DNA of 64,000 bases from positions 4,774,001-4,838,000 of the forward strand of contig NC_013929.1 in NCBI RefSeq assembly GCF_000091305.1, read 5' to 3'. The translations under genes were made by a program, and so were the position numbers. The stretch is from Streptomyces scabiei 87.22. GTDB taxonomy: Bacteria > Actinomycetota > Actinomycetes > Streptomycetales > Streptomycetaceae. The notes under the pieces are model-generated. The model searched no databases, had not been told where the DNA came from, and saw only the letters and a list, made by a program, of their open reading frames with translations. The first letter of the stretch is position 1. Each line of letters begins with the position of its first letter. This document shows, one piece after another, positions 1-8,250 of this stretch.

Positions 1-643
1 CATCGAGCCCCACTCCGACCTGACGATCACCGCGACCAGCCTGGTGGAGACGGCCCCGCCGGAGCCGCTGCCGGACGCGCCCGGGTGGGCGGAGGTCCAC
101 CGGGCGAGCGCGGGCTCCCGACTGCTGGAGTACCTGGCCGCGACCGGCCGTACGACCCTGCCGGCCGCGCTGCTGGACCGGGCCCGGGAGGTGTCCGCCG
201 GCCTCGACGTGCACGGGACGGCGACGGCGGTCTCGGCGATGGTCGCCGACCACGTGGCGTACGTGCCGGGCGCGACCGGGGTGCACACCAGCGCGGCCCA
301 GGCGTGGGAGCAGGGGGCCGGAGTCTGCCAGGACATCGCCCACCTCACCCTCGGCATGCTCCGCGCCCTCGGCCTGCCCGCCCGCTATGTCTCCGGCTAC
401 CTCCACCCCGAACGCGAGGCCGAGCTGCACCGGCCCGTCGCGGGGCAGAGCCACGCCTGGATCGAGTACTGGGCGGGCGACTGGACCGGCTACGACCCCA
501 CCAACCGCGTCCCCGCCGACGAGTCCCACGTGGTCGTCGGCCGGGGCCGCGACTACGACGACGTGACCCCGCACAAGGGCGTCTACCGGGGGGTGGCCGG
601 GGGGCCGCCGGAGGTGACGATCGAGTTCACGCGGGTGGCCTGA
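1..643 (+). CDS. Transglutaminase-like cysteine peptidase family protein (5' end outside window)
   Basis: The reading frame is open from base 2, so the gene starts before the window; the GTG at 44 is probably internal. The visible part begins with the end of a bacterial transglutaminase N-terminal domain (ITATSLVET) and then carries the whole core. The papain-like catalytic triad is visible: Cys in GVCQD, His in SHAWIE and Asp in YDPTN. This architecture is common in actinobacteria, where the proteins are cytoplasmic and often lie beside circularly permuted ATP-grasp and alpha-E genes; none of these can be seen here. The substrate is unknown. It converges on the sugar-binding lipoprotein gene. 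Confidence 0.9.
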   Translation, partial: IEPHSDLTITATSLVETAPPEPLPDAPGWAEVHRASAGSRLLEYLAATGRTTLPAALLDRAREVSAGLDVHGTATAVSAMVADHVAYVPGATGVHTSAAQAWEQGAGVCQDIAHLTLGMLRALGLPARYVSGYLHPEREAELHRPVAGQSHAWIEYWAGDWTGYDPTNRVPADESHVVVGRGRDYDDVTPHKGVYRGVAGGPPEVTIEFTRVA

Positions 644-680
644 GAGGGCCGGGAAGGGCCCTGGGCGGGGTTCCGGTGGC

Positions 681-704
681 CCGGGGCCGGGGGCGGGGCC
701 CCGG
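681..704. terminator. Possible bidirectional terminator between convergent genes
   Basis: CCGGGGCC (681-688) and GGCCCCGG (697-704) can form an 8-bp GC stem with an 8-nt loop in the 80-bp gap between two convergent genes. No T-run follows, which is usual for streptomycete hairpins. Confidence 0.4.
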
Positions 705-723
705 CCTGTCTGGCCTTCGGGGG

Positions 724-1881
724 TTACTCCAGGCCGGCCGCTTCGCACCGGGCCTTGAAGGCCGAGGTGCAGATCTGCTTGACCGTGTAGATGCCGTCGG
801 CGACGACCGTGTCCTTGATGTTCGACTTGGTCAGCGCGACCGGCGGCACCAGCTGGGCCGGGATCTTCTTGGTGGTCGGGGAGTCGATGCTGTCCTTGGC
901 AAGTGCGTCGAACTCGATGGAGCGGCCCTGGACCTTGGCGACGGCCATCTCGGCGGCGGCCGCGGCCTGCGTCGGGAACGACTTGTACACGGTCATGTAC
1001 TGGTCGCCCGTGAGGATCCGCTGCACGGCGTCCAGGTCGGCGTCCTGTCCGGTGACCGGCGGCACCTTGGCGACACCGGCGGTCTTCAGGACGTCGATGA
1101 CGGCGCCGGCGATGCCGTCGTTCGCGGCGTAGACGGCGTCGATGTTGTCGACGCCCAGCTTGGAGACGGCCTTCTCCATGTTCGCCTTCGCGACGACCGG
1201 GTCCCAGTCCTTGGTGTCGAACGTCTCGGAGATCGTCACCTTGTCCTGCAGCTCGGAGAGCGCGCCCTCCTTGAACATGGCGGCGTTGGGGTCGGTGGGC
1301 GACCCGTTCATCATGACGATCTTGTTGGCGGCGCTGTCGCCCAGGTCCTCCACCAGCGAGCGGCCCTGCACCTGCCCGACGAGCTCGTTGTCGAAGGAGA
1401 CGTAACCGTCGATCGGGCCCTGCGCCAGGCGGTCGTAGGCGATGACGGGGATACCCGCGTCGTGTGCGGACTGCACGGCGGGAGCGATGGCCTTGGAGTC
1501 CACGGCGTCGACGATGATGATGTCGACCTTGTCCTCGACCATCTGCTTCATCTGCCCGGTCTGGGTCTCCGGGTCCTTCTCCGCGTTGGCGTACTTGGTG
1601 ATGCCCTTGTTGTCGGTGAGCTCCGCGATCTTCTTCTTGATGTTGGGGTAGTCGAACTGCTCGTACCGCTTGGTGTCCTTGTCGGGGAACAGCACGCCCA
1701 CCGTGATGTCGTCGCCCTTCGTGGGGCTGGCCTCCGCGCTGTCCCCGACGTCCACGACCCCGCAGGCGGCGAGGGAGACGGCCGCCGCGGAGGCGGCGAG
1801 GGCGGTGGCGGCGCGGCGCAGGGCGGTGGTGCGACGACGTATACGAGTGCCAGGGGTATTACGGGTGGTACGGGCGTTCAC
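724..1881 (-). CDS. xylF: Xylose-type ABC transporter substrate-binding lipoprotein
   Basis: A 385-aa periplasmic-binding-protein type I (XylF/RbsB) sugar-binding protein. The GTG at 1881 is chosen because GGAAGG lies about 7 nt upstream; an in-frame extension to 1950 looks non-coding. The N-terminus has a twin-Arg-rich basic stretch and a lipobox ending LAAC, with Cys about residue 40. The core shows the family's DAVDSKAIAPAV and NDGIAGAVIDVL segments. It should capture a pentose, probably xylose, at the cell surface and pass it to a permease-ATPase pair. No xylG or xylH lies beside it: the downstream neighbour is the convergent transglutaminase gene. It may depend on an unlinked transporter. 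The specificity is inferred. Confidence 0.85.
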   Translation of the reverse strand: MNARTTRNTPGTRIRRRTTALRRAATALAASAAAVSLAACGVVDVGDSAEASPTKGDDITVGVLFPDKDTKRYEQFDYPNIKKKIAELTDNKGITKYANAEKDPETQTGQMKQMVEDKVDIIIVDAVDSKAIAPAVQSAHDAGIPVIAYDRLAQGPIDGYVSFDNELVGQVQGRSLVEDLGDSAANKIVMMNGSPTDPNAAMFKEGALSELQDKVTISETFDTKDWDPVVAKANMEKAVSKLGVDNIDAVYAANDGIAGAVIDVLKTAGVAKVPPVTGQDADLDAVQRILTGDQYMTVYKSFPTQAAAAAEMAVAKVQGRSIEFDALAKDSIDSPTTKKIPAQLVPPVALTKSNIKDTVVADGIYTVKQICTSAFKARCEAAGLE

Positions 1882-2429
1882 ATCAAGGGCCTTCCGGGCG
1901 TGGGTGCAGCAACTGCGACCCATGTGGCTGAAAGCCAACGCGGTGACCACCTCAGCGTCAAGGACCCATCACTTAACGAGATGACAACAGCCTTGTGTGG
2001 TCTCGGTGTGAAGAGGGTAAGGCAAAGGGCTTCCGCTGTCGCCGCCCGCCCTTCCCGGGGCGCGGGTCCCCGGCAGGGGCGAAATGTCGCTCTCGGTCAA
2101 CGGCTCCCGTGCGGGCGGTCGTTGGGGGCGCAGGGGGTACGCGGCAGGGGGGCTCCCGCGGCGTCGGGGGTGGGGTGGCAGGTCAGCGGGGTGGGGGGCC
2201 GCGGGTTCTGGACGGCCACGGCCGGCCGCCCCGGCGCCGGGGGCCGGGCCGGTTCGCCGGGCCTGCCGGCGGAGTGCCGGGGGCCGGTCCGGGCGGGGGC
2301 CCGGGGGTGGGGGGTGGCGGACCTCACGCCGGGCGTGGTGGGGGCGGGAGGGGCGGGGCGGGGGTGGTCGTGGTGGGGGCGGGAGGGCAGGGGTGGTCGT
2401 GGTGGGGGCCGCTGTCTGCCGCGTCGGCC
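1882..2429. other. Gene-free, G-rich spacer
   Basis: No convincing gene on either strand; the long open frames here are products of extreme G/C skew (Gly/Arg or Pro-rich translations). The xylF-type gene promoter should lie in the first 150 bases. Confidence 0.6.
2361..2409 (+). repeat. Direct repeat in G-rich tract
   Basis: A 20-bp sequence (GGGGTGGTCGTGGTGGGGGC) occurs at 2361-2380 and exactly again at 2390-2409, within several runs of four or more G (about 2338-2410). The tract could form G-quadruplexes; a role is not evident. Confidence 0.7.
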
Positions 2430-2670
2430 GGGGCGGCTTGCGGAGGTCGCTGTCGACGTCCGCGAAACGGTCATGGCGGATCAGGGCGCCGGGCCACCAC
2501 TTCGGTGACCGGCTCCTGCCGGCGCCGGGCCGGCCGATCAGGAACACCACGATGGGCGTCTCCTTCCCGACGCGGCTCGCCGAGGGACCGGGGACGATCC
2601 GCTCGCGAAGGGTCCGCCGGTTGTCGGCGTCGGACAGCCTGTAGTGCTCCACCTCGGCGAGATCGATCAC
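2430..2670 (-). pseudogene. Remnant of a zeta-toxin-like kinase N-terminus
   Basis: Reading leftward from about 2670, the protein shows VEHYRLSDADNRRTLRERIV, then a P-loop-like GRPGAGRS, then RHDRFADVDSDLRKP. This is the order found in streptomycete zeta-toxin family kinases (substrate helix, Walker A, Asp-Ser-Asp). Between the P-loop and RHDRF the family sequence (RVTEVVAR) is in another frame, so two offsetting frameshifts have occurred. The P-loop Lys is now Arg. After DLRKP homology stops and low-complexity Pro/Arg begins. I read it as a decayed 5' fragment, not a working toxin. Confidence 0.65.
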
Positions 2671-2872
2671 GCACGGGCGGCTCGGGCACCCCCGGGCCCG
2701 TACAGGTCGTGCATCGGCAGGGCCGGTCGGGCCGGGCTCGCCGGGGCCTCGTGGGTCTGCGGTGCCGGCGGCGTGAACGCCCATGGCCTCCGTAGAGCGC
2801 ACGACCACCGAGGTCAGGCCCACGCCGGTGAACCCGTCGGCGGTTGGGCCCACACGCCGTTCGGCCCCCCGG

Positions 2873-3379
2873 CTATGAGCCCCCGCTCCACTCCCGCAGC
2901 AGGGCCTCCCGGTCCTCGCGTCGCGGTGTGCCTTCGGCTGCGTGGGCGCGGCCCCAGTCCGCCAGGGTCTCCACCTCCGCCGTACCGGCCACGATGCGCT
3001 CCAGCAACGTGACGGAGAGGTCGTACTCGGACTGGACGTAGCCGCCGAGGGCGGCCGCGGACTGGGTGTTCAGCTCGACCGTCCGGTCGGCGGTCTCCAG
3101 GTGCACCTCGAACGCGGCCGCGGCGTCCCCGCCGCCCACGACGGCGTTGGTGACGAGGTCGACGGCCGAGGTGGCGAGCAGCCGGGCGCTGGAGCGGACC
3201 CGTACGTACCGCACGGCGACCGACCGGATCTCCGACCAGCCCCACACCGCGCTCTGCCCGGTCCCGAGCCCCTCCACCCAGTCCCGCGTGAGCCGCACCC
3301 CGGGCCCGAACCCCTCCGGCTGCGCCCCGACGTACACCCCACCGTCCTCGGCGATCCAGAACAGCCCGACCATGGCCAT
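2873..3379 (-). CDS. Conserved Streptomyces hypothetical protein
   Basis: A 168-aa soluble protein starting MAMVGLFWIAEDGGVYVG. The ATG at 3379 follows GGGGAGG by 5 nt, so the longer open frame upstream is not used; that upstream sequence is an M23 peptidase remnant. The body has a beta-rich central part (WSEIRSVAVRYVRV; FEVHLETADRTVEL) and a charged C-terminal helix. No signal peptide, membrane span or known catalytic motif is visible. I recognise the family as widespread in Streptomyces without a known function. Confidence 0.8.
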   Translation of the reverse strand: MAMVGLFWIAEDGGVYVGAQPEGFGPGVRLTRDWVEGLGTGQSAVWGWSEIRSVAVRYVRVRSSARLLATSAVDLVTNAVVGGGDAAAAFEVHLETADRTVELNTQSAAALGGYVQSEYDLSVTLLERIVAGTAEVETLADWGRAHAAEGTPRREDREALLREWSGGS

Positions 3380-3599
3380 GCGTGCCTCCCCTTCCGCGAC
3401 TTCTGCGACTTCTGCGTTTCCCCTGGTGAGACGTAGCCCCACGACGAATGGTTCAGCGGCCGAGGGCCATACGCACGCTCCGTGCCGGACGCGCGGACAC
3501 CGCACTCCCTCATCGGCGCGGCCGGCGCATCGCGCCGAGGCCGGAGACGCCGCCGCCGTGGACGCGGACGTTCGCGGCGGACCACAGCACCGGGTCGTC

Positions 3600-3835
3600 A
3601 GAGTCGGGGTGTCCTGGCCGCCGACGAAGGGGCTGTCGACGCCGGGGACGAGAACTTCCCAGTGCAAGTGGGGGCCGGTGACGTGGCCGGTCGCGCCGCC
3701 CGTGCCGATCTGGTCGAGCTTGCGCTGCTGGTTCTGGACAGGGAAGACATCGCCCGCCGTCAGCGAGCGGCGCGCCTCCGCGCCCGCAGTGGAACGCCCC
3801 GTCGACCCATGTCAGCCGATACACGCGACTGCCGC
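3600..3835 (-). pseudogene. Remnant of an M23 (LytM-type) peptidase C-terminus
   Basis: One frame reads VYRLTWVDG (about 3830-3800). Another frame, further on, reads AGDVFPVQNQQRKLDQIGTG followed by the M23 signature GHVTGPHLHWEV (about 3690-3655), ending near SPFVGGQDTPT. In intact M23 peptidases these blocks are in one frame, with the HLH zinc ligands near the end. The frame change and the missing N-terminal domain mark it as broken. M23 enzymes cut peptidoglycan cross-bridges. It lies between a conserved hypothetical gene and the toxin-like operon. Confidence 0.7.
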
Positions 3836-3884
3836 CTGGCGTTGCGCCCGCCGGCAGATCCGAGCAGGCCAGTGGTCAGGGTGC

Positions 3885-4418
3885 TCACGTCGCACTCCTC
3901 AGGTCGGCCACAGGGATGTCGACGGACGCCGAACCACCAGGGTTCAGCCTGAGGACGGCACCCTCAGGCAGGTGCGCCAGGAGTTCACCGAAGGCGGTCC
4001 GATGCAGTTCTCGTGCCGAATTCGCCGCCTGGGCAGGACTCGTGTGAAGGGCGACCGGGGAGACGTACTGCGCGTCACGGGTCACCCATACGACGGCGTC
4101 CAGCAAGGCGCGCTTCAGATCGGCCTCGGAGCCGTAGCCGGCCGCCGCCAGCTGAATCGCCGCGTCGACGTCGTCGGTCGGCTCCGCCATCCCGAGTGTG
4201 CGAGGCGAAGGACGGTAGTTGGGGTTGTTCGTGAACTCTCCGGTGAGCCGGCCCCGCGAATCAACCTTCCAGGCACCGACCACGCCGTACGGCGGAACCT
4301 CTCCGTTCGGGTCGAAGTACGCGTCGATGGCGTAGACCCATCCGTCCGGCTGAGCGGCGGCCTGCGCACGCATCTCGTCGGTCACCGGAGGAATCCGCAC
4401 CGCCCCGTCCTCATTCAT
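3885..4418 (-). CDS. Type VII secretion-associated-like protein
   Basis: A 177-aa protein and last gene of the leftward operon; its ATG overlaps the stop codon of the preceding gene (4411-4418), implying translational coupling. The segment WVYAIDAYFDPNGEVPPYGV, then GAWKVDSRGRLTGEF and NPNYRPSPRTLGM, matches a family that I recall being annotated as type VII secretion system-associated in Streptomyces. That label rests on genomic association, not biochemistry. It is soluble, with no signal peptide. In this operon it could be an immunity protein, chaperone or adaptor for the ADP-ribosyltransferase-like protein. Confidence 0.65.
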   Translation of the reverse strand: MNEDGAVRIPPVTDEMRAQAAAQPDGWVYAIDAYFDPNGEVPPYGVVGAWKVDSRGRLTGEFTNNPNYRPSPRTLGMAEPTDDVDAAIQLAAAGYGSEADLKRALLDAVVWVTRDAQYVSPVALHTSPAQAANSARELHRTAFGELLAHLPEGAVLRLNPGGSASVDIPVADLRSAT

Positions 4419-4833
4419 TGCCGTTCCCCTGACGCTGCTCGTGGGCCGTCCGTTGTGCGTTGACCGATGCCAGCCGTGCGTGATCCGAGACCGGTACGTC
4501 GTCGAAGATGTCCACGGTCACCGGACGGCCACCGCCGGCCCAGTGGTAGGCCCGACGACCGCCCCCCATCTCGAGGGCCATCCGGCTGGGATAGACATCG
4601 ATGCAGGCACCTTCGACAGCCGGCTGCAGACCGTACTTCTCCAGGTCCCCCCGGACCTGTGCCAAAGCCTGGAAGAGATTCCACGCCGTGTGGCGCGACG
4701 ACATTGAGCCCCACGTCACGTGGACGGTGTAATCGGATCCCGTGAACTCGGCCAAGAGCCTGCCGGTCTTTTCTCCGTCTTGTGCGACCAAAGAGATCTC
4801 CTTGTCGTACAAGATCTCAGTTGTCTCGGACAC
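4411..4833 (-). CDS. Small hypothetical protein, candidate immunity or adaptor
   Basis: About 140 aa starting VSETTEILYDKE. The GTG at 4833 lies 5 nt after GAGGG; a GTG at 4839 is the alternative. It overlaps the 3' end of the ADP-ribosyltransferase-like gene by 17 bases and overlaps the next gene by 8 bases. The fold is predicted mixed alpha/beta with an acidic C-terminal part (VDIFDDVPVSDHARL). I do not recognise the family. Its position immediately after a toxin-like gene is typical for immunity proteins; this is inference from position only. Confidence 0.65.
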   Translation of the reverse strand: MSETTEILYDKEISLVAQDGEKTGRLLAEFTGSDYTVHVTWGSMSSRHTAWNLFQALAQVRGDLEKYGLQPAVEGACIDVYPSRMALEMGGGRRAYHWAGGGRPVTVDIFDDVPVSDHARLASVNAQRTAHEQRQGNGNE

Positions 4834-5476
4834 GCTCACCCTCTGGTATGTAGTGTGGATTGGGAACGGATTCGCCGAGTTCACTCGTTCTGTAGTCGTA
4901 GGGAGCAGCGGACTTGATGTACTCGCCGCGCACCCCGCCAGGGAAGGCAACCTCTTCCTCGTACGAGAGCGGATGGTCTCCCAGCGTCTTGTTGACGTCG
5001 ATCCCACCGGGCGCATCGATTTCGTACGTGTACTTTCCTCCGAAATCATCACCGATATCCTCGCGGTACGACGTGCTCACGAACGCGGACGGGTCGTCCT
5101 CCCGCACGTACTCGCGCAGATCCGTATTCGAAAGGTCACGTGCCTCGAAGCCATTGGCGAAGACCTCGGCCGGCTCACGGTTGTCGCTACGGTAAAGGGG
5201 TTCCCGGCCTTCGCGCCAGACGACATCCACTCCGAGGCGGCTCAGATCCACATCGCGGTCCGTGGCCACAGCCAGGCGATCCGGTTCGGGTGGCTCTTCG
5301 GGCTCCCCCTCGTCCGACGCCCCATCACCACCCTCGTACGGGCCGCGAGCGGCGTCGGTCTCGGAAGGTTCAGCGGGTTCGCCCGTCTCGTCGATCTGCC
5401 AGGACGGCGGACCGTCAGCTCCCTCGTAGGTGTGTTCCGTCGACGAGTGAGAATCCTCGCCCTTGATCTCACTCAT
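4817..5476 (-). CDS. ADP-ribosyltransferase-fold (toxin-like) protein
   Basis: A 219-aa protein from ATG 5476, which sits 4 nt after GGAGGGAA and overlaps the ATPase stop codon (ATGA). Residues 1-80 are acidic and disordered-looking. Residues 93-190 carry the R-S-E signature of mono-ADP-ribosyltransferases: LYRSD (Arg96), FVSTS (134-136) and YEEEVAFPGG (Glu173-175). The spacing and the EVAFPGG ending resemble the pierisin/scabin and heat-labile enterotoxin groups. Such enzymes transfer ADP-ribose from NAD to protein or nucleic acid. There is no signal peptide, so export, if any, needs a dedicated machine. The activity is inferred from motifs alone. Confidence 0.8.
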   Translation of the reverse strand: MSEIKGEDSHSSTEHTYEGADGPPSWQIDETGEPAEPSETDAARGPYEGGDGASDEGEPEEPPEPDRLAVATDRDVDLSRLGVDVVWREGREPLYRSDNREPAEVFANGFEARDLSNTDLREYVREDDPSAFVSTSYREDIGDDFGGKYTYEIDAPGGIDVNKTLGDHPLSYEEEVAFPGGVRGEYIKSAAPYDYRTSELGESVPNPHYIPEGERVRDN

Positions 5477-8250
5477 CGCTTCCCTCCTTCGTCCTGTCCT
5501 GTCCGCGGCTTCCTGGTCACTCGTTCGAAGCGGCCCAGCGCCCGCCCGAAGCGCTCTCTCCATTCCTCCGACGGATCGGGGCAACCGACGAGCTTCTCCA
5601 GCACGGAGGGTGTGCATCGCCCGTGGTAGTACTCCCGAGTCTTCGTCCCCTTGCGCGCCTTGAACCTCGGTTCGCCCACGGGACAGGGGTCCTGGTCCGC
5701 CAACTGGGCCCGCATCATCCCCGCCACATGCTCCGCGAGAGCTCCCGGAGCCGCGGGCGCGCCCACCCGGCTGTGCACCGCGCGGTCCACTGCCTGACCG
5801 ATGGCACAGTCCAGGACCCGCCCGCGGTACACCTCCAGTTCCCGCCGCATCGCTTCACCAGGCAACGGCGTGGTCCACCCCAGCAGATGCGCCGCCACCG
5901 CCATCTCCGCCCACAGCGCGATCCGCAGCTCCGGCTGGTCCATCAGCCGTTGCGCCCTGCGCAGATCACGCAGAGTGCACGGCTCCGGAGTGCAGCAGGG
6001 GCCGCACGCCCGACTGCGCTCGCCCGTCAGCGCGGCCGCCGACGCAGGCCGGATCGCCCCCGCGTCCTCGCGGTCCGTTCCGTCCCGCATCCGGACCAGC
6101 AGCGGGTAGTCCATGCCGTCCGTGAAGACGGCGGCCTCGCCCGGCCGCAGGGTGACCAGGTACTCGGACTGGGCCGCCGTGATGTTCATGGTCGCGCCGA
6201 CCGCCTCGCGGTCGTCCTGGGCCGGCAGGCGGTGGACCACCTTCGCCGCCGTGTTCTTGATGACGTCCGGAAGGAGCTTGGAGGGGATCTGGTCGGCGAT
6301 GATCAAACCCTCGCCGTAGGCCCGGATCTCGGCCAGCAGACCCGCGAACATCTCCACCGCGTGGGCGCTCGCGCCGCCCTCCTCCGCCCGGCGGAGCAGC
6401 CGGTGTGCCTCCTCGAAGACGCTCAAGTGCCGCAAGGGGAAGGACAGTCGCCGGGTCACACGCTGTTCCATGCGCAGGTACTCGACGAGCCGGATGAGGA
6501 TCGTGCCCATCAGGAACGCCTTGTCCTTGTCGTCGCCGACGTCCTCGATCTCGAAGACGACGTTGCGGCGCAGGAGTTCACCGAAGTCGAGCGGGCGGCC
6601 GCCCTCCAGGAAGCGGCCGGTCGTACCGAGGCGCAGACTGGCCAGGCGGATCTTGATGAAGCCCTGGACGTTGTCGGCGACCTCCTTGCCGTAGCCGATG
6701 TCGGTCACGACCTTCAGGGCCGTGTGCTCCAGGTCCTCGAGGGTGGGGTAGCGGGGCTCGGTGCCCGGGAGGAGCGGTTCGCCGAGGGTGAGGTCCCAGC
6801 CCAGGTCCTCGTAGCAGCGGGTCAGCGCGGCGCTCAGGACCTGGGGGAACGGCTCCTGCGGGTCGAAGGAGGCCAGGAAGAGGGCGCGCACCATGTCCAG
6901 GTGCGTCTGGAGGGGGAAGCGCTCGCCGTTCGCGTATGCCGAGGGTTCCAGGGGGTTCAGGCCGGCCGGGAGCGCGTCGGGGTCGCCGGGTCTGATGACG
7001 ACGACCTCGCTCGTGTCGCCGAGCCGCGCCGACATGAACCGGTACTCGGCCTTGGCCGGCTCCACCACCAGCCACGGGATGCCCGCATGTGTCGCCGCTT
7101 CCAGCAGACCGCGCACGGTCTGGGACTTGCCGCCGCCCGTCGCCCCGCACACGAAGGTGTGCCGGTTGAGGGTGGAGCGGGTCAGTTCCAGGTCGCCCAC
7201 CGGGCTGCGGTTGCGGTCGAGCACGGACCCGAGCCGGACCGGGGGCGGGGTGTCGGCCGCGGCCGGACGGCCCGTGGTCTCGGGAGTGACGTCGAACTCC
7301 GGGCGCAGCGCGAACCGTACGCCGGGTATCTCCTGCGCGGGCGGCCGTGCCAGGGATGCCAGCAGGTCGGATCCTGCGTGGAAGGGATACTCCTGGGGGG
7401 TGGGGAGAACTCCGCCGAGCGCCGTGGGCAGGTCTCCGACGTGCCCGGTCGGCCGGAGCGCGTAGGGCAGCCCCTCCAGGTCCGCGGACGCGCAGACCAG
7501 CGCGGCGACGCGGGTCGCGTCCTCCGGCGTGCGGCCACCCGCCAGCAGGCGTATCCGCCACAGTCCGGTGGCCGTCGCCTTGGCCAGATCCTTGTGCCGT
7601 CGCTCCAATCGGGCCGCCGCGATGGCGTACTCGGGCGAACCGTCCGCCTTGGACATCGCCCGCCGTTGCTCGTCGGCGATGTCGCCGGTGAGATCGTCCA
7701 GTTCGGTGGCGGGCACCGGTTCGGCGAACACCATCCAGGCGAAGGGCTCCTGCCATACCGCAAGGAGGCAGTCCTCCAGGCTGGGCCGCTGTCGTGCGGC
7801 GCCGGTCCCGGTGGCGTTCGGTTCCGCGTCGACGAGCAGCCCGTCGGTCACACCGGCGACGACGCTCCAGTGCGGGAAGTCCGCGAACAGGGATGCGGCG
7901 GTCCCCGTCGGCCGGGCCAGCCCACGCGCGCCGGCGGGGAGCCGTAGCAGCGTGGTGCCGCCCTCCGCGTCGGCACCACCGCCGAGCAGGCTGCTCCCCC
8001 CGACCATCACGTCGATCGGCCGGTCCGCCGCCCGGCGTGCCCAGCCGACGCACACCGCGCCGCCCGTCGGGTCCTCGGGGCGTCGTGCGTGATGCGCGGA
8101 GACCAGTGCGGCGAACCGCTGCGCGTGCAGGTCGTCACCGGGGCCGCCCGGCCGGTCGTCCGTGAGGCGCCGGCGCGGAACCTCGCGCAGCAGACATGCC
8201 TCCATGCCGACGAAGCGCTGCCATGCGCCGGCGTACGACGTGGTGTCCAT
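5473..8250 (-). CDS. HerA/FtsK-type ATP-binding protein
   Basis: A 925-aa protein from ATG 8250 (MDTTSYAGAW); an open extension to 8373 lacks a good start. Residues 1-340 form an uncharacterised N-terminal region. Walker A GATGGGKS is at 369-376 and the Walker B LSVFEEAH is near 608; a helical region near ALAEIRAYGEGLIIADQIPS matches the HerA/VirB4 sensor segment. A Cys-rich patch (ACGPCCTPEPC) follows near 770. HerA-type ATPases are ring motors that move DNA or protein. It is first in the leftward operon and divergent from the M48 peptidase gene, which suggests it powers the system encoded by both operons. Confidence 0.85.
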   Translation of the reverse strand: MDTTSYAGAWQRFVGMEACLLREVPRRRLTDDRPGGPGDDLHAQRFAALVSAHHARRPEDPTGGAVCVGWARRAADRPIDVMVGGSSLLGGGADAEGGTTLLRLPAGARGLARPTGTAASLFADFPHWSVVAGVTDGLLVDAEPNATGTGAARQRPSLEDCLLAVWQEPFAWMVFAEPVPATELDDLTGDIADEQRRAMSKADGSPEYAIAAARLERRHKDLAKATATGLWRIRLLAGGRTPEDATRVAALVCASADLEGLPYALRPTGHVGDLPTALGGVLPTPQEYPFHAGSDLLASLARPPAQEIPGVRFALRPEFDVTPETTGRPAAADTPPPVRLGSVLDRNRSPVGDLELTRSTLNRHTFVCGATGGGKSQTVRGLLEAATHAGIPWLVVEPAKAEYRFMSARLGDTSEVVVIRPGDPDALPAGLNPLEPSAYANGERFPLQTHLDMVRALFLASFDPQEPFPQVLSAALTRCYEDLGWDLTLGEPLLPGTEPRYPTLEDLEHTALKVVTDIGYGKEVADNVQGFIKIRLASLRLGTTGRFLEGGRPLDFGELLRRNVVFEIEDVGDDKDKAFLMGTILIRLVEYLRMEQRVTRRLSFPLRHLSVFEEAHRLLRRAEEGGASAHAVEMFAGLLAEIRAYGEGLIIADQIPSKLLPDVIKNTAAKVVHRLPAQDDREAVGATMNITAAQSEYLVTLRPGEAAVFTDGMDYPLLVRMRDGTDREDAGAIRPASAAALTGERSRACGPCCTPEPCTLRDLRRAQRLMDQPELRIALWAEMAVAAHLLGWTTPLPGEAMRRELEVYRGRVLDCAIGQAVDRAVHSRVGAPAAPGALAEHVAGMMRAQLADQDPCPVGEPRFKARKGTKTREYYHGRCTPSVLEKLVGCPDPSEEWRERFGRALGRFERVTRKPRTGQDEGGKR

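Noticed and set aside
85..2508. An 807-codon open frame on the plus strand across the transglutaminase and xylF-like genes
   Set aside because: Arg/Gly/Pro-rich translation without any domain, antisense to a clear lipoprotein; a by-product of high GC.
3885..5476. A full type VII (ESX) secretion locus
   Set aside because: No WXG100 proteins, EccB/C/D/E or mycosin appear in the window; only one protein of a loosely associated family.
5473..8250. A chromosomal FtsK/SpoIIIE DNA translocase
   Set aside because: No N-terminal membrane helices and no gamma domain; motifs fit the HerA/VirB4-like branch better.
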